Made by a program: the position numbers and the translations under genes. The notes beneath the pieces are model-generated. The model was not told the origin of the DNA. It was given only the letters and a program-made list of their open reading frames with translations, and searched no databases. 64,000 bases of DNA from Acrocarpospora macrocephala (GTDB lineage: Bacteria > Actinomycetota > Actinomycetes > Streptosporangiales > Streptosporangiaceae), in the NCBI RefSeq assembly GCF_009687865.1, contig NZ_BLAE01000037.1:46841-110840 (forward strand), written 5' to 3'. This document shows, piece by piece, positions 18,029-26,417 of the stretch. Position 1 is the stretch's first letter, and the number at the start of each line of letters is the position of its first letter.

Positions 18029-18454
18029 ATGGGAAGGAAGGCTCGGGTCGATCAGGGGGAGCTTGCGCGGCTGGTGGCGCAGGGGTGGTCGAATGGGGAG
18101 TTGGCGGCTCATTTTGGGGTGACTGAGTCGGGGGTTTTGCAGGCGAAGCGGGCTGCGGGGCTGTCTCGGCCGATGAGCGATCATCGGGCGGCGTTGCCGT
18201 GGAAGCTGAGCCGGGAGCACAGCCAGTCGGGGCCGGCGACGAACTTGCGGAATCTGTCGGCGGTGGCGCAGGGGCGTACGGTGCCGAAGGAGAAGATCAA
18301 CACGGCGTTGCGGTGGGCGGGGCGGCTGGCGGAGCAGGGGTTGGATATCGCGTACGACCCGGAGGAGGGGTTTTACGAAGTAACAGCCGGTGATTCGTCG
18401 CATATCGCGGGGGTTCTGGCCGCGGCGCGGGTGGCGCTCGGTTCGGAGGAATAA
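18029..18454 (+). CDS. HTH-containing hypothetical protein
   Basis: A 141-residue protein opening MGRKARVDQGELARLVAQGW, then a helix-turn-helix-like stretch (SNGELAAHFGVTESGVLQAK). The C-terminal half (KINTALRWAGRLAEQGLDIA) has no clear motif. ATG 18029 is preferred for its AGGGTGG site; ATG 17996 is in frame upstream. It lies just outside the island beside the tRNA gene. It probably binds DNA; the target is unknown. Confidence 0.65.
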   Translation: MGRKARVDQGELARLVAQGWSNGELAAHFGVTESGVLQAKRAAGLSRPMSDHRAALPWKLSREHSQSGPATNLRNLSAVAQGRTVPKEKINTALRWAGRLAEQGLDIAYDPEEGFYEVTAGDSSHIAGVLAAARVALGSEE

Positions 18455-18497
18455 TACGCGGTTGCGAAGGTTGGTTCATTCTCTTACCGTCTGATGC

Positions 18498-19118
18498 ATG
18501 CTTATTCATCCGTGGGACGCGGGATCCGAGGCAGAGTCGTTGGCGTTCGTGCGGGAGAACTCGTTCGGGCAGTTGATCGCGGCTGGGCGTGGACGGGACG
18601 TGCCGGTTGTCGTGCCGACACAGTTCCTGCTGGTGGATGATCGGCGCATCGTGTTGCATCTGGCTCGGCCGAATCCCGTGTGGGCGGCGATTGAGGAGAA
18701 TGCGAACGTGGTGCTGGCGGTCGCGGGTGACTGGGCGTACGTGCGGGGGTCCTGGAAGGTCATGCCTGGTGAGGGTGATCCGGGGGCGGGGATTCCGACG
18801 ACGTACTACGCGGCTGTTCAGCTCATTTGCCAGGCCCGGGTGGTGACGGATCCGGAGGGGAAGGCGGAGATTCTGCGGCAGCAGATCGCGGCGCTGGACG
18901 AAGGGCTGGTCGATCCGGCCGAGCATGTCCGGCAGTTCCGGGGGATTCGCGGTCTGGAGCTGACCGTCAGCGAGATCAAGGGCAAGTTCAAGTACGGCGG
19001 CAACGCCGACGCCGCGCATCGGGCGTACGTGGCGGGACGGCTCGCGGAGCGGGATGGGCCCGGGGATGCGGCCGCGCTTGGTCATCTTCGGCGCAGGTCG
19101 CCGGTTCTGCCCGGCTAA
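18498..19118 (+). CDS. FMN-binding protein of the PaiB family
   Basis: This 206-residue product has the PaiB fold markers: an N-terminal HPWDAG (family HPxF/W), SFGQLIAAGRGRDVPVVVPT, LHLARPNPVW, and the late RGIRGLELTVSEIKGKFK segment. The family binds FMN and has been described as negative transcriptional regulators or pyridoxamine-oxidase-like enzymes. It stands alone between the HTH protein and the beta-lactamase. The start is ATG 18498. Confidence 0.85.
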   Translation: MLIHPWDAGSEAESLAFVRENSFGQLIAAGRGRDVPVVVPTQFLLVDDRRIVLHLARPNPVWAAIEENANVVLAVAGDWAYVRGSWKVMPGEGDPGAGIPTTYYAAVQLICQARVVTDPEGKAEILRQQIAALDEGLVDPAEHVRQFRGIRGLELTVSEIKGKFKYGGNADAAHRAYVAGRLAERDGPGDAAALGHLRRRSPVLPG

Positions 19119-19195
19119 TTCGGTTCGACCGAATGTCGGTGGTGTGCGTTACCTTAAGGTCGTGATCGCGTACAGCCATGGGCAGGTGAAAGCAG

Positions 19196-20149
19196 GTGCC
19201 TGCCGAATCTGAGCAGTCCGGTCCGTCCCGCCGTGCTCTGCTGGTAGCCGCGGCTCTCCTGCCGCTGGCGGGGTGCGGCGCGGATGACCGCTCAGCCTCC
19301 GGATCATCCCCGGCGCCGAGTCGCCGCTCTGCCAGCTCCCCGGCACCGAGTCGCCGAGCTACCAGGTCCCCGGACCGTACGCGGTTCGCGGCGCTTGAAC
19401 ACAAGCACGATGCCCGTCTGGGTGTGTACGCCCTGGCAACCGGCACCGGCGCCACGGTGACCTATCGCGCGGACGAACGTTTCGCGTTCTGTTCCACCTT
19501 CAAGGCGCTCGCCGCGGCGGCGGTCTTGCACCAGAACCCGCTCAGTCACCTGAACAAGCGCGTCACCTACACCAGCGCCGAGGTCAACTCCATCTCGCCG
19601 ATCACCGAGAATCACATCGGGACCGGAATGACCATCAGGCAACTATGTGACGCCGCCGTCCGCTACAGCGACGGCACGGCCAGCAACCTGCTGGTGCGCG
19701 ACATCGGCGGCCCGGCGCAGTTGACCGCCTACCTGCGCGGGCTCGGAGACACCGTCAGCCGCATGGACAACTACGAGCCCGAGCTGAACAGCAACCCCCC
19801 AAGGAATCCGCGCGACACCACCACTCCCCGGGCGATCGCCGCCGACTACCACAAGCTCGTGCTTGATGACGCGCTGACCACCGGCAAACGCGCCCTGCTC
19901 AAGGATTGGCTCGAACGCAACACCACCGGCGATAAGCGCATCCGGGCCGGGGTCCCCCAGGGATGGACGGTGGCGGACAAGACCGGAACCGGCAACTACG
20001 GCAGGGCCAATGACATCGCCATCGTGTGGCCGCCGGACACCGCCCCGCTCGTGATGGCCATCATGTCCGACCGATCCGGATACAGCACCCCGCACAAAGA
20101 ATCCCTGATCGCCGAAGCCGCAGCGCGGATCGTCTCCGCTCTCACCTGA
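19196..20149 (+). CDS. Class A beta-lactamase (lipoprotein, BlaC-like SDG motif)
   Basis: A 317-residue Ser hydrolase. The N-terminus has a twin-Arg stretch (SRRALLVAAALLPLAGC) ending in a lipobox, so it is probably exported and lipid-anchored. A Ser/Pro/Arg linker with repeated SPAPSRR follows. Catalytic motifs are STFK with nucleophile Ser at about residue 100, YSDG (the SDN loop with Gly for Asn, as in mycobacterial BlaC), EPELN with the general-base Glu, and KTGTG. All catalytic residues are present, so penicillin/cephalosporin hydrolysis is likely. GTG 19196 is the start. Confidence 0.92.
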   Translation: MPAESEQSGPSRRALLVAAALLPLAGCGADDRSASGSSPAPSRRSASSPAPSRRATRSPDRTRFAALEHKHDARLGVYALATGTGATVTYRADERFAFCSTFKALAAAAVLHQNPLSHLNKRVTYTSAEVNSISPITENHIGTGMTIRQLCDAAVRYSDGTASNLLVRDIGGPAQLTAYLRGLGDTVSRMDNYEPELNSNPPRNPRDTTTPRAIAADYHKLVLDDALTTGKRALLKDWLERNTTGDKRIRAGVPQGWTVADKTGTGNYGRANDIAIVWPPDTAPLVMAIMSDRSGYSTPHKESLIAEAAARIVSALT

Positions 20150-20174
20150 CCGGCAGGGCTCGAGTCCAGCTCTG

Positions 20175-20495
20175 TCAGTCGTCGTACGAATCGCGGCGGA
20201 CGTGCACGTGTCGTTCGCCCGGATGGACCCTGGCGTGGGACTCCTCCTCGTGCAGTTCGCGGTACGGCTCCGTCGGCGGATCCACCGTATACATCAGGTC
20301 ATGCTCCACCGTCTCCACCGGCTCCTCCGCCCGCGGCCGGCGCGTGTAGAGACCGGTGATCAGCGCCCCCACCGCTCCCACCGCCATCAGAATCCACCCG
20401 ATCATCTGCAGGTCGATCCCCGGTACATCCCACTTCACCGCGAACGCGAGCACCGCGCCGATCGCGACGAAAGCCAGGCTGGCTCCGAAGCCCAT
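20175..20495 (-). CDS. DUF6458 small membrane protein
   Basis: ATG 20495 has AGGAGG six bases upstream, which sets the start over longer frames. The 106-residue product opens MGFGASLAFVAIGAVLAFAV and has a second helix (IGWILMAVGAVGALITGLY). A charged cytoplasmic tail rich in Arg, Glu and His follows. The two-helix plus tail plan matches the actinomycete DUF6458 family of unknown function. It is convergent to the beta-lactamase and divergent from the next membrane protein. Confidence 0.8.
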   Translation of the reverse strand: MGFGASLAFVAIGAVLAFAVKWDVPGIDLQMIGWILMAVGAVGALITGLYTRRPRAEEPVETVEHDLMYTVDPPTEPYRELHEEESHARVHPGERHVHVRRDSYDD

Positions 20496-20605
20496 GACGA
20501 ACCTCCTCTGTCGGAGGACGACCTCTACCCGCGAGCACAGCGAATACTCGCCCATTTCCCGGGCAGTGCGAATCGACAACTCAACAGAATCACCCGGAGG
20601 CAGAT

Positions 20606-21163
20606 ATGAGTGCCATCGCATGGGTGGCTGTCGTCGTAGTAGTGGTGCTGGCGCTGGGAGCCGCAGGCTATCTCGTCGCGAGCGGGAATCGCCGCCGCCA
20701 TCTTCAGGATCGTTTCGGTCCTGAATACGACCGCACCGTCCAGGAGAGTGACAACCGCCGCGTGGCCGAGCGGGAGTTGCTGGCCCGGGAGGCGCGGGTC
20801 GCGGAACTCGACATCCGTCCGCTGGACGACGAGACCCGCGAGACGTACGCCAAGAAGTGGACGGAGGTCCAGGAGCGCTTCGTCGACGCGCCCGGCTTCG
20901 CGGTGACGGAGGCCGACGCGCTCGTGACCTCGGTCATGGCGGACCGCGGCTTCCCGACCGACGCGTTCGAGGAACGCCTGACCGTGCTTTCCGTCGGGTA
21001 CGGCGCCACGCTCGACCATTACCGCCAGGCCCACGAGATCAGCGGACGCGCGGCCCGGCAGGAGGCCGGCACCGAGGAACTCCGCCAGGCGATGGTCCAC
21101 TATCGCGCGCTATTCGAGGAACTGCTCACCGATTCCCCGCACCCCAAGGAGGCCGATCGCTGA
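20606..21163 (+). CDS. Membrane-anchored protein, paralogous helical domain (first of pair)
   Basis: An N-terminal transmembrane helix (AIAWVAVVVVVVLALGAAGY) is followed by a charged, coiled-coil-like domain (ESDNRRVAERELLAREARV) and a W-x-x-V-Q-x-x-F-V-D-x-P segment (KKWTEVQERFVDAP) with DALVTSVM. ATG 20606 follows GGAGG. The stop shares one base with the next start (TGATG), so the pair is coupled. The same W...FVD.P...AD.L pattern recurs in the next protein. Function is unknown. Confidence 0.8.
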   Translation: MSAIAWVAVVVVVVLALGAAGYLVASGNRRRHLQDRFGPEYDRTVQESDNRRVAERELLAREARVAELDIRPLDDETRETYAKKWTEVQERFVDAPGFAVTEADALVTSVMADRGFPTDAFEERLTVLSVGYGATLDHYRQAHEISGRAARQEAGTEELRQAMVHYRALFEELLTDSPHPKEADR

Positions 21164-21738
21164 TGGAGCGAAACCCATACAACTCCCCCTACGACACCCG
21201 TCACGAGGAGCCGGTGCCCGAATCGCCGGAGCTGCTCAACGAGGAGGCGCGCCGCGAGGACGCCGACGGGGATCTGCTCGTGGCGGGCGACCGAACCGAT
21301 CACGACCCAGACCACAATCCACTCAACACGGACGAGTCCGATCATGATCGACTCGACACCGACGGCCTTGACCACAATCCGGTCAACACCGACACCAGGG
21401 CCGAGACCCCGGACACCGAGACCCCGGACGACGCGCTCGCGCCCCACGCCGAGACCAAGGACGACCTGCTCGCGCCCGAGGCCGTGACCATCCCGGAACA
21501 GCGCTCCCCCGCCGACGAGATCGACTTCGACGCCCGCTGGCACGACATCAAAGCCGGCTTCGTCGACGACCCGCGCGACTCGGTGGAAAAGGCAGACGCG
21601 CTGATCGACGAGGCGGTGACCGCGCTGGCCGCCCGCCGCCAGGCGCTGGTGGACAGCTGGAAGAACCACAACGACACCGAGCAGTTGCGGCTCGCGCTGC
21701 GCGAGTACCGCTCCCTGTTCGACAAGCTGAAGGGATAA
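21163..21738 (+). CDS. Soluble paralog of the preceding domain with acidic repeat linker
   Basis: This 191-residue product starts at ATG 21163 with AAGGAGG upstream. Residues 1-110 are acidic and repetitive (DHDPDHNPLNTDES, then DHDRLDTDGLDHNPVNTD). Residues 118-191 (DFDARWHDIKAGFVDDPRDS, then KADALIDEAV and LREYRSLFDKLKG) repeat the domain of the upstream membrane protein. No membrane segment is present. I infer that the pair interacts or shares a ligand. No catalytic motif is visible. Confidence 0.78.
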   Translation: MERNPYNSPYDTRHEEPVPESPELLNEEARREDADGDLLVAGDRTDHDPDHNPLNTDESDHDRLDTDGLDHNPVNTDTRAETPDTETPDDALAPHAETKDDLLAPEAVTIPEQRSPADEIDFDARWHDIKAGFVDDPRDSVEKADALIDEAVTALAARRQALVDSWKNHNDTEQLRLALREYRSLFDKLKG

Positions 21739-21742
21739 ATCC

Positions 21743-21931
21743 ATGTTCGCAATCGCGGCGGCCATCGTGTTCGGCATCGCCTTCTTACTGGACCTACTCA
21801 ACGCCAGCATCGGCATCGGCCTCACCGCGCTGGTCGCGCTCGGCCTGTGCCTGCTCGCCCTGCACCAGGCAGGCGTGGGTACGACAGGCTTCAACACCTG
21901 GCGTGGCAACCGCAGCCGCACCCGAAGGTAG
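21743..21931 (+). CDS. Small two-helix membrane protein
   Basis: A 62-residue product of two hydrophobic helices (MFAIAAAIVFGIAFLLDLL; IGIGLTALVALGLCLLAL) and a basic tail ending NRSRTRR. It follows the previous stop by four bases and ends the three-gene envelope cluster. Function unknown. Confidence 0.65.
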   Translation: MFAIAAAIVFGIAFLLDLLNASIGIGLTALVALGLCLLALHQAGVGTTGFNTWRGNRSRTRR

Positions 21932-21988
21932 CGATCCCGAGAACCGTGCCGCGTGACCCCCCTCAGCCCAGGTCACGCGGCACACTCG

Positions 21989-22172
21989 CGCGATCCACAC
22001 CGAAACCTCGGACGCTGGCGCGAGCCACGCCCAAATCCACGGACGCAGGCGCGAACCCGCCCGAAACCACGGACCCTCGCGCCAGCCGCACCCCAAACCA
22101 CAGACCCTCACGCGAACCGCACCCAAATCACGCGGTCCTCGCGCGATCCACGCCCGGACCCACGGAAGCCGG
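21989..22172. repeat. Degenerate 30-31-bp tandem repeat, six units
   Basis: Six head-to-tail units start at 21989, 22019, 22050, 22080, 22111 and 22142. Most open CGCGA and carry a run like CACCCAAA or CGCCCGAA, then ACGGACC or a similar string. The rest of 21932-22215 shows no gene. Confidence 0.75.
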
Positions 22173-22215
22173 AACCCGAAACCATAGAAGCCGCGCTCGG
22201 ATCCGCGGGTCGAGT

Positions 22216-22626
22216 TCAAAGGGTGAAGCGCATGATCACGGTCGTGCCGCTGTCCCCTGTTCGCACGTTCAGCGAGCGGCTCAGCAGCCGGGCGACCCAA
22301 AGGCCCATCCCGCTGGTGGCGTGCTCGCCCGGAGGCTTGTGGCCGGGGACTCCATCCAGAACCCAGTGGCGGCCTTCGTCGTGGACATCCACGACGAGGT
22401 CCCCGGTGTCGTACCAGACGCGCAGGCGGGCCTTGGTGGCGCCGTGGGTCACCGCGTTGGTGGTGACCTCGTTGAGGGCGACCAGGAAGTCGCCGACGCG
22501 CTCCTCGGTCATGCCGCCCCTGCGGGCGAGGGCGGCGGCGAACTCCCGCACGTCGGGAAGGTCGGCGAGGGAGAAGGTAATCTCCTTGCCGCCCCTTGGC
22601 ACGGACGTGGCGCCGTCCTCGTTCAC
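22216..22626 (-). CDS. Anti-sigma factor, RsbW-like serine kinase
   Basis: A 136-residue GHKL ATPase domain. The N box is LNEVTTNAVTHG, the G1 region is DVHDEGRHW, and the G2 region is SGMGLWVARLL. Such proteins bind a sigma factor and phosphorylate a STAS antagonist. It starts at GTG 22626 after AGGAGG, 98 bases downstream of the sigma factor on the same strand. The divergent STAS gene at 23665 is the obvious partner. The G1 box departs from the usual D-x-G-x-G, so kinase activity is not certain. Confidence 0.85.
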   Translation of the reverse strand: MNEDGATSVPRGGKEITFSLADLPDVREFAAALARRGGMTEERVGDFLVALNEVTTNAVTHGATKARLRVWYDTGDLVVDVHDEGRHWVLDGVPGHKPPGEHATSGMGLWVARLLSRSLNVRTGDSGTTVIMRFTL

Positions 22627-22724
22627 CCGCTAACGCCTCCTGGTCGTGGCGATTCCCCGACGAAGATACCCCGGGATATCGCCCCAAGTTCGGCGATACC
22701 CCAGGGAAAGCCCCAGGCCGCTTC

Positions 22725-23492
22725 TCATCCGGCGACGAGTTCGGAGCGCAGCTGGTCGAGGACCTTGCGCAGGATTCTGGACACGTGCATCTGCGAGATG
22801 TCGAACTCCGCGGCTATCTCAGCCTGCGTCATGTTGCCGTAGAAGCGCAGCAGCAGGATCGTCTTCTCCCGCTCCGGCAGGTCGTCGATCAGGGGTTTCA
22901 CGGCTTCCCGGTCGACCAGGACGGACAGGCTGTCGTCGCTGTCGGGGATGATGTCGCCGAGGGCCGCCGCGTCGTCGTCGGCGCCCAGGGGGGCGTCCAG
23001 GGAGAGGGTGCTGTAGGCGGCGGAGGCGTCCAGGGTGAGGATCATGTCGTCCTCGGACAGGCCCATCCGGACGGCGAGCTCCGGCATCTTGGGCGAGCGG
23101 CCCAGTTCCTGGGTCATGTCAGCCACCAGGCGGTTGAGCTCGGAGCGGCGCTCCTGGTAGAGGCGGGGGACGCGGACCGCCCAGGTACGGTCCCGGAAGT
23201 GGCGCTTGACCTCGCCGGTCATGGTGACCATGGCGTAGCCGCGGAAGCTGTGGCCCAGGGTGGGGTCGAAGCCGTTGATGGCCTTCATCAGGCCGACGTA
23301 CGCGGCTTGCAGGAGGTCTTCCATGGGTTCGCCGCGGTGCAGGTAGCGGCGGGCGATGTCGCGGGCCATCGGGCGGTGCATCTCCACGATGAGTTCGCGG
23401 AGGCGGGTACGCCGTTCTTCGGTGACGTCGTCGGCGGCGAGTTCGGCGAGCAGGTCTTCCGCGGTGGGTTCGCAGATGATTTCGGCAGGCAT
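22725..23492 (-). CDS. SigB/SigF-type RNA polymerase sigma factor
   Basis: 255 residues with sigma region 2 (DLLQAAYVGLMKAINGFDP, then FRGYAMVTMTGEVKRHFRD), region 3 (LGRSPKMPELAVRMG) and region 4 (LPEREKTILLLRFY and MTQAEIAAEFDISQMHVSRI). The '-TWAVRVPR-' motif after region 2 is typical of the group 3 SigB/F/G family for general stress or development. It is followed by its probable anti-sigma factor, with the STAS antagonist divergent. Confidence 0.93.
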   Translation of the reverse strand: MPAEIICEPTAEDLLAELAADDVTEERRTRLRELIVEMHRPMARDIARRYLHRGEPMEDLLQAAYVGLMKAINGFDPTLGHSFRGYAMVTMTGEVKRHFRDRTWAVRVPRLYQERRSELNRLVADMTQELGRSPKMPELAVRMGLSEDDMILTLDASAAYSTLSLDAPLGADDDAAALGDIIPDSDDSLSVLVDREAVKPLIDDLPEREKTILLLRFYGNMTQAEIAAEFDISQMHVSRILRKVLDQLRSELVAG

Positions 23493-23664
23493 CTCGGCAG
23501 GCCCCTCATATGATTCGCGGGCTGCGCCTTACCGTGCAGAAGGCGCGCCTCGCTCGACGTTCGAGACGAAGCCCTCTGCTGGACCTCTGGCGCAATAATG
23601 CCCCAGATTCGGGAGTTTCACCACCCCCGGGATAACAGTAAGGTTGCGGCGAAGGAGGAACGCC

Positions 23665-24012
23665 GTGGCCAATCTCACTATGCGCTCGACCGCTGCCGAG
23701 GGCATCGTGGTGATCCATATCGACGGGATCCTCGACGCCACCACGCGGGATCAGTTCTCCGAATACCTGGACGCCGAGGTCGAGGAGCACGGCCCGGGCA
23801 TGGTCCTTGACCTGGGCGGGGTCTCGTTCCTGGACTCGCGCGCGCTCGGCCTGATCGTGCATCACTGGCAGCGCTCCACCGGGGCGGGCGGGCATTTCGC
23901 GTTGATAGCGGTGCACTATCCCACCTCGAAGGTGATGTGGGTGACAGGGCTGTCCCAACGACTCCCCATTTTCGAAACTCTCGACGAGGCATTGGCCGCA
24001 TTCGCGAACTGA
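23665..24012 (+). CDS. STAS-domain anti-sigma factor antagonist
   Basis: A 115-residue STAS protein. IVVIHIDGILDATTRD forms the first strands, and the phospho-acceptor region is DLGGVSFLDSRALG with the conserved Ser. GTG 23665 follows AAGGAGG; in-frame codons before it lack a site. It should release the sigma factor at 22725 when unphosphorylated, by binding the anti-sigma at 22216. The ANTAR and SpoIIE-type genes nearby could supply input. Confidence 0.88.
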   Translation: MANLTMRSTAAEGIVVIHIDGILDATTRDQFSEYLDAEVEEHGPGMVLDLGGVSFLDSRALGLIVHHWQRSTGAGGHFALIAVHYPTSKVMWVTGLSQRLPIFETLDEALAAFAN

Positions 24013-24305
24013 ACGCGGGCGCACCGGGCCCCGCCAGCATGTTCAGCGGTACGACAATCACGGGGCGTAGCAGAAGTGAACTCAGAATCTTCCCGGCGCC
24101 TTTACAATGTAGATCATCTTGACCGGATTCGAGACGGCTGAGCCGGGACACGCTAGGGGGAACCTGGCACCAGCGGATCCCTTCAGCTTGGAGTGCGGAT
24201 CCCGTGTCGGTTGAGAAGCTCACTCCGCTGAGAGGGCCTGGTTGTCAAGACGGTGCTCTAGTGCCAGCAAACGTGTCCCGGCTCAGTCACCCGTACCGGT
24301 CGCGG

Positions 24306-25340
24306 CTACATGTCGTCTCCAACCTGCTCCCAGCCGTCGTAATCCTTGGCGTTGGGACCCTCCTGCGCACGACACCACAGGGTGTTGTCGTCGTTGCTGA
24401 TGGCGAAGACCATGATCGCGCCGTTCTGCTGGCGCAGGGCGAATGGCTGCCTGACGTTGAAGCCGAGGGACCGCCACTCGCCGAATTGGGCGTTGGGCGC
24501 GATCTGCCCACGGTGCTTGAGGTGGCCCTCAGTATCGATGGCGAAGAGTTCGATCCGGCCGTCCTGGTTGTGAATCACGAACGGCTGGCTGACGTTTTCG
24601 TCCAGGGAGTGCCAGCCGGAGTCGAAGGGTCCGCTGGGCGAGGTCTGCCACCGATGCCACACCGCGTGATCGCCACCCTCGCCGATCGCGAAGACTTCGA
24701 TCCGGCCGTCCAGGTTCTGAATCGCGCACGGCTGGCTGATGGTCCCGTTCAGGGATTGCCAGTCGCCGAAGGGGCCGTTGGGAGTTACCTGCGAGCGATG
24801 CCACAAGGCGCGATCGCCGCCGGCGCCTACGGCGAAAAGGATGATCCTGCCGTCTGTGTTGCGGACGGCGAACGGCTGGGTGACGGTCCCCTCCAGGGAG
24901 TGCCAGTCGTCGAATTGGCCGCTGGGCGCCTTCTGCCACTTGTGCCACACAGCCCGGTCGCCCCCTGCGCCGATCGCGAAGAGTTCGATCCGCCCGTCTT
25001 GGTTGTGAATCGCGAACGGCTGGCTGACGGTCCCGCCCAGGGATTCCCAGTCGCCGAATTCGGCGTTGGGCGCCACCTGCCTGCGATGCCACACCGCCCG
25101 GTCGCCACCCGCGCCGATCGCGAAGAGCTCGATCCGCCCGTCCGGGTTGCGGACGACGAACGGCTGCGAGACGGTGCCGCCGAGGCTTTTCCAGCCGTCG
25201 AACTTGCCATCGGGTGCGGCCTGCCAGCGATGCACCATCGTGCCGTCCTGCGTGACGGCGAAGATTTCCATTCGCCCGTCCGCGTTGTGAGTCGCGCACG
25301 CCTGAGAGACCCTGACGGTGGTGGTTGTGGGAGAACCCAT
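24306..25340 (-). CDS. Seven-bladed beta-propeller lectin-like protein (PLL/DUF346 type)
   Basis: The 344 residues consist of seven repeats of about 48 residues, each with a pattern like QPFAIHNQDGRIELFAIGAG, then AVWHRWQ, a Pro-Asn/Ser linker and DWxSLGG. This matches Photorhabdus-lectin-like propellers that bind fucose or other glycans between blades. No signal peptide is visible, so export would be non-classical. ATG 25340 has GGAGG upstream at long spacing. It lies convergent to the STAS gene. The sugar specificity is unknown. Confidence 0.82.
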   Translation of the reverse strand: MGSPTTTTVRVSQACATHNADGRMEIFAVTQDGTMVHRWQAAPDGKFDGWKSLGGTVSQPFVVRNPDGRIELFAIGAGGDRAVWHRRQVAPNAEFGDWESLGGTVSQPFAIHNQDGRIELFAIGAGGDRAVWHKWQKAPSGQFDDWHSLEGTVTQPFAVRNTDGRIILFAVGAGGDRALWHRSQVTPNGPFGDWQSLNGTISQPCAIQNLDGRIEVFAIGEGGDHAVWHRWQTSPSGPFDSGWHSLDENVSQPFVIHNQDGRIELFAIDTEGHLKHRGQIAPNAQFGEWRSLGFNVRQPFALRQQNGAIMVFAISNDDNTLWCRAQEGPNAKDYDGWEQVGDDM

Positions 25341-25677
25341 GGTCTTACCTTTCCTCCAGGTCGTGTCTGGATTGTTTGGGTGGCGACGGGACGTCGTTCC
25401 GAACCTGACCGGGACGCGATGAGGTATCCAGTAGGAGCGGCGACGGCGGATGCGCCGACTGGATGATCAAAGGCGTTGTGGTGCCGTCAGTCCCAAGCCG
25501 CCAGGCGGATCCAGAGGGAACCGCCAAACGTGGCCGGCGCTCGCGTATCTGTTGATCTTTTTCCACCGTAACCAGACGGATATCCAATAAGCTACCGACG
25601 GGTAGCAAAGGATCCCGGTGAACGATCGACGCCCGGCGCGCTAAACATGTCACAGCCCAACGATCGGGAGGGCCGGG
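25341..25677. other. Intergenic stretch
   Basis: About 340 bases between the ANTAR gene and the lectin. They contain the lectin ribosome site and presumably its promoter. I see no gene, RNA or strong hairpin. Confidence 0.5.
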
Positions 25678-26370
25678 CTACTTCGCGTTCTTCTGCTGGT
25701 GTTCCGTTACGAGGAGTTTCGCCAGGTCGGCGACCTTGACCTGGTGGTGCTGGGAGACGCGGCGCAGTTCGTCGAAGGCGGCTTCGGCGGAGCATCCGCT
25801 GGCCTGCATGATGATGCCCTTGGCCTGGTCGATGAGGGCGCGGCCGGCCATCGCCTCCTGGAGCTGGGCGGCGCCGGTGAGCACGTCGTCGAACTCCCAG
25901 ATGTTGGCCAGGGCGACCGTGACCTGCTCGCGTAGCAGGTCGGTGAGGATCACGTGGTCGGCGAAGACGCCGGGGCGCACGCCGTACAACCCGACGATGA
26001 CGACGGCGCCGTCGGCCTGCACGGGGAGGACCAGGGCGGAGCGGATGCCGTGCCGGACGGCGGCGGCGGCGTAGCGGGGCCAGCGCGGGTCGCGCATGAT
26101 GTCGGCGGCGACGACGGGGCGGCCGGTGGCGAGGGCGTCGCGGGAGGGGCCCTCGCGCAGGTCGCGCTCGCGGTCGATGACGGCGATGAGCTCGCTGTGG
26201 GAGGCGGCGAGCAGGACGCGTTCGTCCTGCCAGAGTTCGGCGGTGCCGCCCGCGCAGCCGGGGACGCCGCGGGCGATGGCCTCGGTGACCCCGCGCAGCA
26301 CGCTCTCGCAGGAGGCGCCCTCGGTCACCCGGCCGAGGGCCGCGAGATCGCGGGCGAGAATGGGAATCAC
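25678..26370 (-). CDS. GAF-ANTAR RNA-binding antiterminator
   Basis: A 230-residue protein. The N-terminal GAF domain covers about residues 20-150 (RWPRYAAAAVRHGIRSALVLP). The C-terminal ANTAR domain (LQEAMAGRALIDQAKGIIMQ, then ASGCSAEAAFDELRRVSQ) has the usual conserved positions. ANTAR domains bind dual-hairpin RNAs and prevent termination; the GAF domain senses a small ligand or redox state. It is divergent from the SpoIIE-type gene across 47 bases, so the two may be co-regulated. The start is GTG 26370. Confidence 0.88.
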   Translation of the reverse strand: MIPILARDLAALGRVTEGASCESVLRGVTEAIARGVPGCAGGTAELWQDERVLLAASHSELIAVIDRERDLREGPSRDALATGRPVVAADIMRDPRWPRYAAAAVRHGIRSALVLPVQADGAVVIVGLYGVRPGVFADHVILTDLLREQVTVALANIWEFDDVLTGAAQLQEAMAGRALIDQAKGIIMQASGCSAEAAFDELRRVSQHHQVKVADLAKLLVTEHQQKNAK

Positions 26371-26417
26371 AAGGATGACCGTTCCCCTGGTTCACCGAAT
26401 AATGTACAGAGGAGCAT

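Noticed and set aside
21989..22172. CRISPR array
   Set aside because: Units are adjacent with no unique spacers, and no cas genes are present.
21794..22687. Minus-strand frame through the 30-31-bp repeats
   Set aside because: The frame is open only because the repeats lack stops. It overlaps the anti-sigma factor in another frame.
22627..22724. SigB-type promoter from the GGGTAT strings before the anti-sigma gene
   Set aside because: No -35-like GTTT lies at proper spacing upstream of either GGGTAT on the minus strand.
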